The notes beneath the pieces were generated by a model. The model searched no databases. It was not told the origin of the DNA and saw nothing but the letters and a program-made list of their open reading frames with translations. The translations under genes were made by a program, and so were the position numbers. Below, piece by piece: positions 18,766-27,103 of a DNA stretch of 64,000 nt. The stretch comes from Nocardia suismassiliense (lineage in GTDB: Bacteria; Actinomycetota; Actinomycetes; Mycobacteriales; Mycobacteriaceae), in the NCBI RefSeq assembly GCF_900269665.1, contig NZ_LT985361.1, positions 6,538,400-6,602,399 of the forward strand. Direction: 5' to 3'. Every line of letters begins with the position of its first letter. The first letter of the stretch is position 1.

Positions 18766-18999
18766 CGGATCAGCCTACCGACCGGTCCGCAGTGATCGGA
18801 GTCGTCGCAGGTCACGAGGGTGACGGGCGGATATGTGGTGGCGCGCAATCGAGTTCGTCGTCGTCACGCGTGCCTCGTTGTGCCGGGAAGAATCCCTTCG
18901 ATGCGCCGACTTCCGTCCGGCACTGGTATCGCCGGACTCTCCGGGCGTTGGTCGGACAAACTCTCCCCCGGTGTCGGCGCCGAGCGTTAGAGTCCCCCC

Positions 19000-20964
19000 A
19001 TGAGGCGCGCGCGAGGAACGTGGACGGGTGTGGCGGCTGTGGTGCTGCTCGCCCTCGGAACGGTCACGGCTTGTTCGTCCGACGAAAACAAAGCCGGAGC
19101 CGTCTGCGACACGGTGCCGAACGGAACACCGGTGGCCGCCACCTCGGCAGGCGCCACGGGCGGCAAGACCCAGGACATCAGCACCAACCCGGAGATCTCC
19201 ACCGGCTACCGGTCCGGCATGACGGCGGTGCGCACCAAGACGTACGCGGTCGCGACCGCGAACCCGGTGGCCACGAAGGCCGCGTGCGGCGTGCTGCGCG
19301 AGGGCGGCACCGCCGCGGACGCGCTCATCGCCGCCCAGACGGTGCTCGGCCTGGTCGAACCCCAGGCCTCCGGCATCGGCGGCGGCGCGTTCCTGATGTA
19401 CTACGACGCCACCACCAAGACTGTCGACGCCTATGACGGGCGAGAGGTCGCGCCTGCGGCGGCCACCGAGAACTACCTGCGCTGGGTCAGCGACACCGAT
19501 CGGTCCGAGCCGAAACCGAACGCGCGCGCCAGCGGCCGATCCATCGGCGTGCCAGGGGTTTTGCGCATGCTGGAGATGGCGCACCGCGACCACGGCAAGA
19601 CCGGCTGGCGGGAACTGTTCGACCCGGCCATCGACCTCGCCGACCGCGGGTTCCCGATCAGCCCCCGCTTCGCCGGGCAGATCGCGGAGTCCGCCAAGGA
19701 TCTGGCGCTCGATGAGGCCGCGAAGGCGTACTTCCTGAATCCCGACGGCACACCCAAGCCCGCGGACACCATGTTGACCAACCCGGCGATGGCGAAGACG
19801 TTGGGTGCCGTCGCGACCGAAGGCGCACAAGCCTTCTACACCGGCGCCATCGCGGCCGATATCGTGGACGCGGCCACCTCCGCGTCCGGCGGCCGCACCC
19901 CAAGCCTGATGACCACCGCCGATCTGGCGAACTACCAGGCGAAGAAACGCACCGCGCTGTGCACCACCTATCGCGCGCACGAGATCTGCGGCATGCCGAA
20001 CCCGTCGTCCGGCGGCAACACCGTCGCCGCCACCCTCGGCATCCTGGAGAACTTCGACCTCGCCGCGCTGCCGCCGGACAATCTCGGTGCCGGTTCCGAC
20101 GCCCGCAACGGCGGCAAGCCGAAGGCCGACGCGGTCCATCTCATCGCCGAGGCCGAACGCCTCGCCTACGCAGACCGCAACAAGTACGTGGCCGACTCGG
20201 ACTTCATTCCGCTGCCGGGCAATTCGCCGCAGACCCTGGTGGACAAGAACTACCTGAAGCAGCGCTCCGCACTGATCGACCGCGGCCGCAGCATGGGCAC
20301 CGCACAGCCCGGCGACTTCGGTCCGGTCCCGCTCGGTGTCGGCGCGCAGCCGCCCGAGCACGGCACCAGCCACATCTCGGTGGTCGACAAGTACGGCAAC
20401 GCGGCGGCCATGACCACCACGGTGGAATCCGCATTCGGCTCGTTCCACCTGGTCAACGGTTTCGTGCTGAACAACCAGCTCACCGACTTCTCCGCAGACC
20501 CGCTCGGCACCGACGGCGCACCGGTCGCCAACCGGATCCAGCCCAACAAGCGCCCGCGCAGCTCGATGGCCCCCACCCTCGTCTTCGACAAGGCCCCCGA
20601 CGGTGCCCGCGGCGCCCTCACCCACATCGCCGGCTCCCCCGGCGGTTCGGTGATCATCCAGTTCGTCGTGAAAACCCTGATCGGCATGCTGGATTGGGGC
20701 CTCGACCCGCAACAGGCCGTCTCCGCCCTGTCGTTCGGCGCAGGCAACACCCCGTCAACCGGCGTCGGCGGCGAACACCCGAGCATCAACACCGCCGACA
20801 ACGGCAACAACGATGCCCTGGTAGTCCGCCTCCGCGAACTAGGCCACCAGGTCACCGTGGCCCCGCAATCCAGCGGCCTCAGCGCACTGCAACGCGACGG
20901 CGACGGCTGGATCGGCGGCGCCGACCCCCGCCGCGAGGGAGCTGTGCTCGGCGACACCCGCTGA
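19000..20964 (+). CDS. ggt: gamma-glutamyltransferase, lipoprotein
   Basis: A 654-residue Ntn-hydrolase that hydrolyses or transfers gamma-glutamyl groups, for example from glutathione-like substrates. The signal ends at a lipobox (TVTAC, Cys25), so the enzyme is anchored outside the membrane. The large-subunit core begins near residue 75 (YAVATANPVATKAACGVLREGG). The processing site and catalytic Thr are in HGTSHISVVDKYGN, where autocleavage would make the small subunit. Glycine-rich SPGGSVIIQ forms the oxyanion region. Single transcriptional unit; a TTAGAG -10-like motif lies about 15 bases upstream of the ATG. Confidence 0.93.
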   Translation: MRRARGTWTGVAAVVLLALGTVTACSSDENKAGAVCDTVPNGTPVAATSAGATGGKTQDISTNPEISTGYRSGMTAVRTKTYAVATANPVATKAACGVLREGGTAADALIAAQTVLGLVEPQASGIGGGAFLMYYDATTKTVDAYDGREVAPAAATENYLRWVSDTDRSEPKPNARASGRSIGVPGVLRMLEMAHRDHGKTGWRELFDPAIDLADRGFPISPRFAGQIAESAKDLALDEAAKAYFLNPDGTPKPADTMLTNPAMAKTLGAVATEGAQAFYTGAIAADIVDAATSASGGRTPSLMTTADLANYQAKKRTALCTTYRAHEICGMPNPSSGGNTVAATLGILENFDLAALPPDNLGAGSDARNGGKPKADAVHLIAEAERLAYADRNKYVADSDFIPLPGNSPQTLVDKNYLKQRSALIDRGRSMGTAQPGDFGPVPLGVGAQPPEHGTSHISVVDKYGNAAAMTTTVESAFGSFHLVNGFVLNNQLTDFSADPLGTDGAPVANRIQPNKRPRSSMAPTLVFDKAPDGARGALTHIAGSPGGSVIIQFVVKTLIGMLDWGLDPQQAVSALSFGAGNTPSTGVGGEHPSINTADNGNNDALVVRLRELGHQVTVAPQSSGLSALQRDGDGWIGGADPRREGAVLGDTR

Positions 20965-21067
20965 GTCGTTATCCCACTCCAACCGGGGCAGGCTCGACGT
21001 CGTCCTCGTCGCGCGTGTCGAGGGTTTATCTTGCGGTAGCGCCCGGGTTGCCCGTTAACCTGCAGTT

Positions 21068-21607
21068 ATGCAGACCGGTGCGTTCGTCCTCGCGGAGGCT
21101 TTCGCCGAGGATCCGCTGATGACTTACTTCTGGCCGCGACCCGGGTTGCGGCGGCATGCGCTGCCGGCGTTCTGGGATTCGCGGATTGCCTCGCGAGCTG
21201 AAACGGGCATGGTCGACGCCGCGTGCGATGCGGACGGGAACATTGTCAGCGTCGCGTTGTGGGAACCACCAGGAGTGATCTCCTCGATTGCGAAGCCGTT
21301 CACCCTGTTCCGTGCGTTGAAGGGCAGTCTCCCCAGGGCACTTGCGGCCTCCCGCCAGATCGAAGACGTCCGACCCGATACACCCCACCTGTATCTCGCC
21401 GCCGTCGGTACGCACCCGAATTGTCAGCGTCAGGGCTTCGCATCGTCCCTCATCGAGCAGCGGCTGGCGGGCTCGACCGAGTCCTGCTTCCTGATCTCCA
21501 ACTCCCGTGCGGCCTGCCCGTTCTTCGAACGCTTCGGCTTCAAACGGCAGGGCGAGCTATCCATCGACCACGGGCCCATCGTCTATCCGATGCTGCTATC
21601 CCGCTGA
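21068..21607 (+). CDS. GNAT family N-acetyltransferase
   Basis: A 179-residue acetyl-CoA-dependent acyltransferase. The core beta4-alpha3 region is HLYLAAVGTHPNCQRQGFASSLI (about 116-138), where QRQGFA is the acetyl-CoA pyrophosphate loop. The C-terminal FFERFGFKRQGELS is typical. The substrate is unknown. There are no obvious operon partners; the gene ends just before a decayed duplication of the neighbouring gene's 3' end. Confidence 0.82.
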   Translation: MQTGAFVLAEAFAEDPLMTYFWPRPGLRRHALPAFWDSRIASRAETGMVDAACDADGNIVSVALWEPPGVISSIAKPFTLFRALKGSLPRALAASRQIEDVRPDTPHLYLAAVGTHPNCQRQGFASSLIEQRLAGSTESCFLISNSRAACPFFERFGFKRQGELSIDHGPIVYPMLLSR

Positions 21608-21630
21608 ACCTCGAACCGGGCGACGCGATC

Positions 21631-21709
21631 AGACCGCCACGGTTCATTCCTGCTCGGCGGTGTTACTTCACGCCTAATGCGCGGCGCCGCTCCATTGCTT
21701 CAGGGGCGC
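21631..21709. repeat. decayed duplicate of the 3' end of the adjacent PH-like gene
   Basis: This block aligns with 21714-21791, the last codons and stop of the downstream minus-strand gene, with an 83-base offset. Shared segments include TGCTCGGCGGTG and ACTTCACGCC. One inserted base and several substitutions break the reading frame, so it is not coding. Confidence 0.65.
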
Positions 21710-21726
21710 GATGAGAGCGCCACCGT

Positions 21727-22230
21727 TTACTGCTGCTCGGCGGTGTACTTCACGCCCAGTTCGCGGAGCTGCTCCATCGCTTCGGCGGCACGCACCTTGT
21801 CGTTGGAGCGGATAGCCAGCATGGGGACGTAGTCGTCGTTGACGAGTTCGAGCCGGGCCCAGGCCTTCCGGTCGGGGAAGGTGACGCCGCGCACGGTGTC
21901 CCAGGAGAAGTCGTTGTCGCCGAGGATGTTTCGCACCGAGACACCACCGGCGCCGACCCGAACCCGCGGCCGGGTGAGCAGCAGGACCGCGGCGGCGATG
22001 ACCAGGCCGATGCCGATCATGGCTATCTGGTCGACGACACGGAAGTTCACCCCGGTCGATCCGGTGCGCAGCCAGATACCACCCGCGAGGAAGGCGGCGG
22101 CGATCACGACGGCGACGATTCGTGCGTTGCGCACGGAACGGCGAGGCCGAATCTCGAGCTCCCACTCGGGGGTATCGTCTTGTCCTGCAGCGGGTTCAGC
22201 GTTCCTTCGAAAAATGCGAGAGACCGGCAT
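21727..22230 (-). CDS. PH-domain membrane protein, coupled to ribH
   Basis: A 167-residue protein. A basic N-terminal tail is followed by two membrane helices (about 38-57 and 67-86), then a soluble PH-like beta domain (PRVRVGAGGVSVRNILGDNDFSW ... VTFPDRKAWARLEL). Homologues sit next to ribH in mycobacteria (the Rv1417-type conserved membrane protein); the function is unknown. Its ATG shares one base with the ribH stop (TGATG), so it is translationally coupled. A longer frame to 22287 is less likely. It could act in membrane placement or regulation, but this is inference. Confidence 0.75.
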   Translation of the reverse strand: MPVSRIFRRNAEPAAGQDDTPEWELEIRPRRSVRNARIVAVVIAAAFLAGGIWLRTGSTGVNFRVVDQIAMIGIGLVIAAAVLLLTRPRVRVGAGGVSVRNILGDNDFSWDTVRGVTFPDRKAWARLELVNDDYVPMLAIRSNDKVRAAEAMEQLRELGVKYTAEQQ

Positions 22231-22709
22231 CACACGGACTGCCGCAGGGAACGCAGCGTCATCGCGGCATCGAGTGCCGCAGCACACGCCTGCTCACCCT
22301 TGTTCTCGGCCGACCCGGGCAGACCGGCCCGATCCAGCGCCTGCTCCTCGTTGTTCGTGGTGAGCACCCCGTTCGCGACGGGCGTGCCCGCGTCCAGCGA
22401 AACCCGGGTGAGCCCGGCGGTGACCGCATCGCAGACGTACTCGAAATGCGGTGTGCCACCCTGGATCACCACACCGAGCGCAACCACCGCGTCATGCGTG
22501 CGCGCCAGTTCCTGGGCCACCACCGGCAGCTCCATCGCGCCCGCGCAACGCACCACCGTGACGTGCAGGACACCGGCGTCTTTGGCCACCTGTTCGGCGT
22601 TCGCCAGCAGGGTGTCGCAGATGGTGGTGTGCCAGCGCGACGCGACGATGCCGAGTTTCAGATCCTTGGCATCCGCGAGCGCGAAAGTCGGTACGCCGGT
22701 ACCGCTCAT
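22230..22709 (-). CDS. ribH: 6,7-dimethyl-8-ribityllumazine synthase
   Basis: A 159-residue enzyme that condenses 5-amino-6-ribitylaminouracil with dihydroxybutanone phosphate, the penultimate step of riboflavin synthesis. The motifs ASRWHTTICDTL, VRCAGAMELPVVAQ, GVVIQGGTPHFEYVCDAV (with the catalytic-site His) and TPVANGVLTTNNEEQA are intact. It follows ribBA by 22 bases on the same strand. Confidence 0.96.
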   Translation of the reverse strand: MSGTGVPTFALADAKDLKLGIVASRWHTTICDTLLANAEQVAKDAGVLHVTVVRCAGAMELPVVAQELARTHDAVVALGVVIQGGTPHFEYVCDAVTAGLTRVSLDAGTPVANGVLTTNNEEQALDRAGLPGSAENKGEQACAAALDAAMTLRSLRQSV

Positions 22710-22731
22710 CGATGTCTGCCTCTCCGTGGAA

Positions 22732-23976
22732 TTAGCGGGCGGTCTCGCCCAGATCGATGTCGTCGAGCCCGATCAGATCGTGGCCCATCCGGTCGCGTTT
22801 GGTCCGCAGGTAGCGCAGGTTCTCGGCGTTGGCGCGCAACGGCATCGGCACCCGGTCGGTGATCCGCAGGCCGTAGCCGTCCAGGCCGACGCGCTTGGCC
22901 GGGTTGTTGGTGAGCAGTCGCATCGACCGGATCCCGAGGTCCACCAGGATCTGTGCGCCGGTGCCGTAGTCGCGGGCGTCGGCGGGCAGCCCGAGTTCCA
23001 GGTTCGCGTCGACCGTGTCGTGGCCGGAGTCCTGCAACTGGTAGGCCTGCAGCTTGTGCATCAGCCCGATGCCACGGCCCTCGTGCCCGCGCATGTACAG
23101 CACCACGCCGCGGCCTTCCTGGGCGACCATTTCCAGCGCGGCATCCAGTTGCGGACCGCAGTCGCAGCGCAGCGAACCGAACACATCGCCGGTGAGGCAC
23201 TCGGAGTGCACCCGCACCAGCACGTCCTCGCCTTCGGCGAGATCGCCGCGCACCAGCGCGACGTGCTCGACCTCGTCGTAGATGCTCTGATAACCGACGG
23301 CCATGAATTCGCCGTGCGCCGTGGGGATCCGCGCCTCGGCGACGCGCACCACGTGCTTCTCGTGCTTGCGCCGCCAGGCGATCATGTCGGCGATGGAGAT
23401 GAGCGCGAGGTTGTGCTCGTCGGCGAAGACGCGCAGTTCCTCGGTGCGGGCCATGTGGCCCTCGTCCTTCTGGCTGACGATCTCGCAGATCACGCCCGCG
23501 GGACGCAGTCCGGCCATCCGGGACAGGTCGACCGCGGCCTCGGTGTGCCCCGGCCTGCGCAGCACGCCGCCGTCCTTCGCGCGCAACGGCACCACATGGC
23601 CGGGGCGGGTGAAGTCGTCGGCCTTCGCCTCGTCGGAGGCGAGCAGTCGCATGGTGGTGGCGCGATCGGCACCCGAGATGCCGGTCGTGATGCCCTCGCG
23701 GGCGTCGACCGACACGGTGTAGGCGGTGCCGTGCTTGTCCTGATTCATCGCGTACATCGGCGGCAGGCCGAGCCGATCGCAGTCGTCACCCGTCAGTGGC
23801 ACACAGATGTAACCGGAGGTGTAGCGAATCATGAAGGCCACCAGCTCCGGGGTGGCCTTCTCCGCCGCGAAGATGAGGTCGCCCTCGTTCTCGCGGTCCT
23901 CGTCGTCGACGACGACTACGGCCTTACCGGCGGCGATGTCGGCGACTGCGCGCTCGATGGTGTCGAACCTGGTCAC
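22732..23976 (-). CDS. ribBA: bifunctional 3,4-DHBP synthase / GTP cyclohydrolase II
   Basis: A 414-residue two-domain enzyme. Residues 1-200 are the dihydroxybutanone phosphate synthase (DDEDRENEGDL with acidic metal ligands, RPGHVVPLRA, GHTEAAVDL). Residues 205-400 are GTP cyclohydrolase II, with the zinc-binding pattern SECLTGDVFGSLRCDCG and the catalytic-site RGHEGRGIGL. It supplies both precursors of riboflavin. Lies between ribE (76 bases upstream) and ribH. Confidence 0.96.
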   Translation of the reverse strand: MTRFDTIERAVADIAAGKAVVVVDDEDRENEGDLIFAAEKATPELVAFMIRYTSGYICVPLTGDDCDRLGLPPMYAMNQDKHGTAYTVSVDAREGITTGISGADRATTMRLLASDEAKADDFTRPGHVVPLRAKDGGVLRRPGHTEAAVDLSRMAGLRPAGVICEIVSQKDEGHMARTEELRVFADEHNLALISIADMIAWRRKHEKHVVRVAEARIPTAHGEFMAVGYQSIYDEVEHVALVRGDLAEGEDVLVRVHSECLTGDVFGSLRCDCGPQLDAALEMVAQEGRGVVLYMRGHEGRGIGLMHKLQAYQLQDSGHDTVDANLELGLPADARDYGTGAQILVDLGIRSMRLLTNNPAKRVGLDGYGLRITDRVPMPLRANAENLRYLRTKRDRMGHDLIGLDDIDLGETAR

Positions 23977-24052
23977 GTCTGTTGTGCTCCATCTCGAATT
24001 AGGTCCGCCCCTACACTACGGCGTCGCTCGTGGCTGATGACCGCCCGGCTGT

Positions 24053-24676
24053 TCACCCGCGCTGCTGCAGACGCTCCACGTACTTCGCGATGACGTCCAC
24101 CTCCAGATTGACGGTGGTGCCGACGGTGGCAAAGCCGAGATTTGTCAGGGCAAGCGTGGTGGGGATGAGCGAGACCTCGAACCAGTCGCCGCTGCCCGCC
24201 TCCGCGGGCTCGTCGGCGACGCCGAGGCCGGAGACGGTGAGCGAGATGCCGTCGACGGTGATCGAGCCCTTCTCCACCACGTAGCGGGCGATCTTGTCGG
24301 GCAGCGAGATGCGCACCACGTCCCAGTTCTCCGAGGGGGTGCGGGAGAGCACGGTGCCGGTGCCGTCGACGTGGCCCTGCACGAGGTGTCCGCCGAGCCT
24401 GCTGTTCAGTGCGGCGGCCCGTTCCAGGTTGACCTTCGATCCGGTGTCCAGCTTGCCGATGCTGGAGCGATCCAGCGTCTCCTGCATCACGTCGACGGTG
24501 AACGAATCGCCGCCCACCACCTCGACGACGGTCAAGCACACGCCGTTCACCGCGATCGAATCACCGTGCCCGGCATCGGAGGTCACCAGCTCGCCCCGGA
24601 TCGTCAGCCGGGCGGCGTCGGCCAACCGCTCGGTGGCGACGATCTCGCCCAGCTCCTCGACGATGCCTGTGAACAT
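24053..24676 (-). CDS. ribE: riboflavin synthase, alpha chain
   Basis: A 207-residue protein with two lumazine-binding repeats: the first starts MFTGIVEELGEI, the second at HLVQGHVDGTGTV. It performs the dismutation of two lumazines to riboflavin. First gene of the ribE-ribBA-ribH group here. I saw no FMN-riboswitch core upstream. ribD, which commonly accompanies these genes, is absent from this window, so the pathway's deaminase/reductase must be encoded elsewhere. Confidence 0.95.
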   Translation of the reverse strand: MFTGIVEELGEIVATERLADAARLTIRGELVTSDAGHGDSIAVNGVCLTVVEVVGGDSFTVDVMQETLDRSSIGKLDTGSKVNLERAAALNSRLGGHLVQGHVDGTGTVLSRTPSENWDVVRISLPDKIARYVVEKGSITVDGISLTVSGLGVADEPAEAGSGDWFEVSLIPTTLALTNLGFATVGTTVNLEVDVIAKYVERLQQRG

Positions 24677-24779
24677 GCCATGACTCCCTGTCGTTGTCCC
24701 CGGTTGCGGAACAGCCCGGCCGCGACGGGTATTCCCGCCGGTCGATGCCCTTGGCTCAGCTTAACGACGGCTGGTCGTA

Positions 24780-25249
24780 GCCGACAGCACGGTTCCGCTC
24801 AAAGAGCCAGCAGACCGTGTCCCGGCAACCGCCGAAGGAAGCAGACCGCCAGCCAGTAGACAGGCGCGTGGGCAAACGATCAATAAAGAGTTGATGTCGA
24901 ATTCGAATCAACAATGCGGATATTTCGACTTTTTCAGGTCGACAATGATTATTGGGCCGCGATATGGATACCACCAGTTTGTGTTTTGCACACTTCCGGC
25001 AAACCCGTGAGTGCTGGTCGTACCCAGTTGCCGCTCACTTTTAACATTTGCTTGCGCCGTGACCGAAATAGCAGCAATATTGTTATGTAGCTGATTCCTA
25101 TCGTTCACCGAACAGTTCGAAGAGGAACCGTTAGACCTGGTGAAGCACGTGATACCACCAGGAAGTTCGACCGAAGGATTTGTCCACCACTCACGGAAGC
25201 AAGAAACCACAGTGGGCCTAATCAAGTTCGACACAGTTGGGGGCGCGGC
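24780..25249. other. AT-rich intergenic region with palindromes
   Basis: About 470 bases clearly richer in A and T than all neighbours and without a convincing gene. An imperfect palindrome lies at 24890-24912 (GTTGAT ... ATCAAC around CGAATTCG). An 11-base direct repeat GATACCACCAG occurs at 24967-24977 and 25151-25161. An inverted repeat CCTGGTG/CACCAGG lies at 25136-25142 and 25156-25162, upstream of the gene at 25250. In mycobacterial relatives this interval carries ribD, a lipoprotein and an exporter. A deletion scar, a regulatory region or transferred sequence are all possible. Confidence 0.5.
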
Positions 25250-25720
25250 GTGACCACTCTTCTCGATTCGACGCTGGAAGTTCGCTGCGTGCAGTACCAG
25301 CGCGAATTGCACCTGCCCGCCTCGATCGATCCCACCTCGCGACGCATTCTGTTGCACATCGGCACGCATTACGGTGCCATCACCATGCCCGCCGACCTCG
25401 GCGAGCGGGTGCAGCAGCGGCTCGAACAGGCCGCCATCGCGGGACCGGTCCTCGATCATCCCCGCGCCCAGCGCTGGACCTTCCTGACCGGACCGTACCG
25501 GCCGGACACCCTGACCGCCGCGGTCTCCGCCGAACTGTTCCGGCTGTACGCGACGGTGGCCTGCACCGGCAGCCAGATCGTGCTCCCCTCGCCCGACGAC
25601 GAGCACACCGGCTACCGCACCTGGATCCGCTCCCCCGCAACCGCGACCACCCGGCCGCCGCTCAACGCGGTGATCGAGGCGACGCGGGCGATCGGCGCCT
25701 GCAAAACGCGCGCGCTGTAA
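25250..25720 (+). CDS. hypothetical actinobacterial protein
   Basis: A 156-residue soluble protein (GTG start, TTLLDSTLEVRCVQYQREL...). Conserved-looking parts are ILLHIGTHYGAITMPADLGERV and AQRWTFLTGPYRPDT. The pattern loosely recalls short proteins annotated near bifunctional DNA primase/polymerase domains in actinobacteria, but I cannot assign a family with confidence. It is transcribed out of the AT-rich region, with an inverted repeat (25136-25162) upstream. GC-rich codon use in the body looks native and contrasts with its upstream region. Confidence 0.6.
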   Translation: MTTLLDSTLEVRCVQYQRELHLPASIDPTSRRILLHIGTHYGAITMPADLGERVQQRLEQAAIAGPVLDHPRAQRWTFLTGPYRPDTLTAAVSAELFRLYATVACTGSQIVLPSPDDEHTGYRTWIRSPATATTRPPLNAVIEATRAIGACKTRAL

Positions 25721-25834
25721 GCGAATTCGCCGGGACAGACCAACGCGCACCACGGCACCGCTCCATTGGGGCGATCGCGCGACGAGGTAGAGCGTTGCCC
25801 GCAACCCATGCGCTGCAAGCGATTCGCAGCTCGC

Positions 25835-25853
25835 GTCAGGTCGCGTACCTGAC
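25835..25853. terminator. short hairpin between convergent genes
   Basis: A 7-bp perfect stem GTCAGGT/ACCTGAC around CGCGT, in the 200-base gap between the 25250 gene and rpe. A possible bidirectional terminator; the stem is short. Confidence 0.35.
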
Positions 25854-25927
25854 CGCCACTCAACGGGCGAATCGACGCCACTCGCACGAACGATGCGCAA
25901 AACTCCGCGCAGCTGGCGATCGAGCAC

Positions 25928-26620
25928 TCAGCCGGCGCGCACCACGGCGGCTTGCCTGCGCAGCGACTCGACGGCCGCCTTGGGGTCGGCCGTGTTGTAC
26001 ACCGCGGACCCGGCGACGAAGCAGTCGATGCCTGCCTCCGCGGCGGCCTCGATCGTGTCGGTGTTGATCCCACCGTCGATCTCCACCAGCAGTCGCAGCT
26101 CGCCCGCGTCCACCAGCCTGCGCACCGTGCGCGCCTTCTCCAGCACGTCGGCGATGAACGACTGCCCGCCGAAGCCGGGCTCGACGCTCATCACCAGCAG
26201 GGTGTCGAACGAGCGCAGAATCTCCAGGTACGGCTCGATCGGTGTGTTCGGCTTCACCGAGAGTCCGGCCTTGGCACCCGCCGCGCGGATATCGCGGGCC
26301 ACCGCGATCGGATCGTCGGTCGCCTCGGCATGGAAGGTCACATTGTGCGCGCCCGCCTCGGCGTACGGCGGCGCCCAACGGCCCGGATCCTCGATCATCA
26401 GGTGGCAGTCGAGGGGGATGTCGGTCGCCTTCAGCAGGCTCTCCACGACAGGCAGGCCCAGTGTCAGGTTCGGTACGAAATGCGCGTCCATCACGTCGAC
26501 GTGTAGCCAGTCGGCCCCCGCGACCGCCTTGGCCTCGTCCGCGAGGTGGGCGAAGTCGGCGGACAGGATGGAGGGGGCGATCATCGGAGCGGCCGGGCGC
26601 GCGTAAGTCGGGGTGGACAC
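25928..26620 (-). CDS. rpe: ribulose-phosphate 3-epimerase
   Basis: A 230-residue TIM barrel enzyme of the pentose phosphate pathway interconverting ribulose 5-phosphate and xylulose 5-phosphate. Motifs: APSILSADFAHL, LHVDVMDAHFVPN (metal ligands and catalytic Asp), HLMIEDP, VMSVEPGFGGQSF and VEIDGGINTDT. GTG 26620 was chosen because it gives the usual family length and avoids the divergent rsbW promoter; a more distal start at 26677 would overlap that promoter. Confidence 0.95.
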   Translation of the reverse strand: MSTPTYARPAAPMIAPSILSADFAHLADEAKAVAGADWLHVDVMDAHFVPNLTLGLPVVESLLKATDIPLDCHLMIEDPGRWAPPYAEAGAHNVTFHAEATDDPIAVARDIRAAGAKAGLSVKPNTPIEPYLEILRSFDTLLVMSVEPGFGGQSFIADVLEKARTVRRLVDAGELRLLVEIDGGINTDTIEAAAEAGIDCFVAGSAVYNTADPKAAVESLRRQAAVVRAG

Positions 26621-26645
26621 AACGTCGCAGTCTATCGGTAGTGTG

Positions 26646-26670
26646 GGTTGTCCAGCGCGGGAGTGGGTAG
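26646..26670 (+). promoter_or_regulatory. candidate SigF-dependent promoter of rsbW-sigF
   Basis: GGTTG (26646-26650) and GGGTAG (26665-26670) are separated by 14 bases and resemble the mycobacterial SigF consensus GGTTT-N15-17-GGGTA. Transcription would start about seven bases later, almost at the GTG of rsbW (26681), giving a leaderless or nearly leaderless mRNA and positive autoregulation. Confidence 0.45.
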
Positions 26671-26680
26671 CCTGCATAGG

Positions 26681-27103
26681 GTGATCAACATTTCGGCGGA
26701 ACAGGGGCTGTACAGCACCCCGGTGGAGATTCGGGTGGCCGCATCGGTCACACAGCTGCCCATCGTTCGTGGGCTCGCCGAAACTCTCGTCCTACTAAGC
26801 GATTTCACGCTGGACGAGGTGGCCGACATCCGGCTGGCCGTCGACGAGGTCTGCTCGACCCTGATTGCCGTCGCCGGACCCGACACCAGCCTGAACTGTC
26901 GCTTCACCGTGGGCGAGACCGAGTTGCTGGTCCGCGTCAGCGGCATCGCGGGCAAGGCGGGTTTACCCGATCAGCGCAGCTTCGGCTGGCATGTACTGCG
27001 CACCCTCACCGATGAGGTACAGGCAACACAGGATTCGTTCGATTCGACGGTTTCCGGATATCCGACGACGGTCGAGTTCCGTCGGGTCCGGGGGAAAGCG
27101 TAG
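26681..27103 (+). CDS. rsbW: anti-sigma factor, RsbW/UsfX-type kinase
   Basis: A 140-residue HATPase_c-like protein. Its core is DEVADIRLAVDEVCSTLIAVA (about residues 44-64, the N-box Glu/Asp helix) and a C-terminal GFGWHVL-like segment (SFGWHVLRTLTDEV). RsbW-type proteins bind and inhibit the cognate SigB/SigF sigma factor and phosphorylate an anti-anti-sigma factor. GTG 26681 was chosen over an upstream TTG at 26648, which lies inside the promoter. The stop shares one base with the sigF start (TAGTG), so stoichiometric translation is likely. No anti-anti-sigma gene is in the window. Confidence 0.85.
   Translation: MINISAEQGLYSTPVEIRVAASVTQLPIVRGLAETLVLLSDFTLDEVADIRLAVDEVCSTLIAVAGPDTSLNCRFTVGETELLVRVSGIAGKAGLPDQRSFGWHVLRTLTDEVQATQDSFDSTVSGYPTTVEFRRVRGKA

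Noticed and set aside
24677..24790. Possible FMN riboswitch upstream of ribE
   Set aside because: A GACCGGCGGG-like stretch is present, but the conserved core helices of the RFN element could not be assembled.
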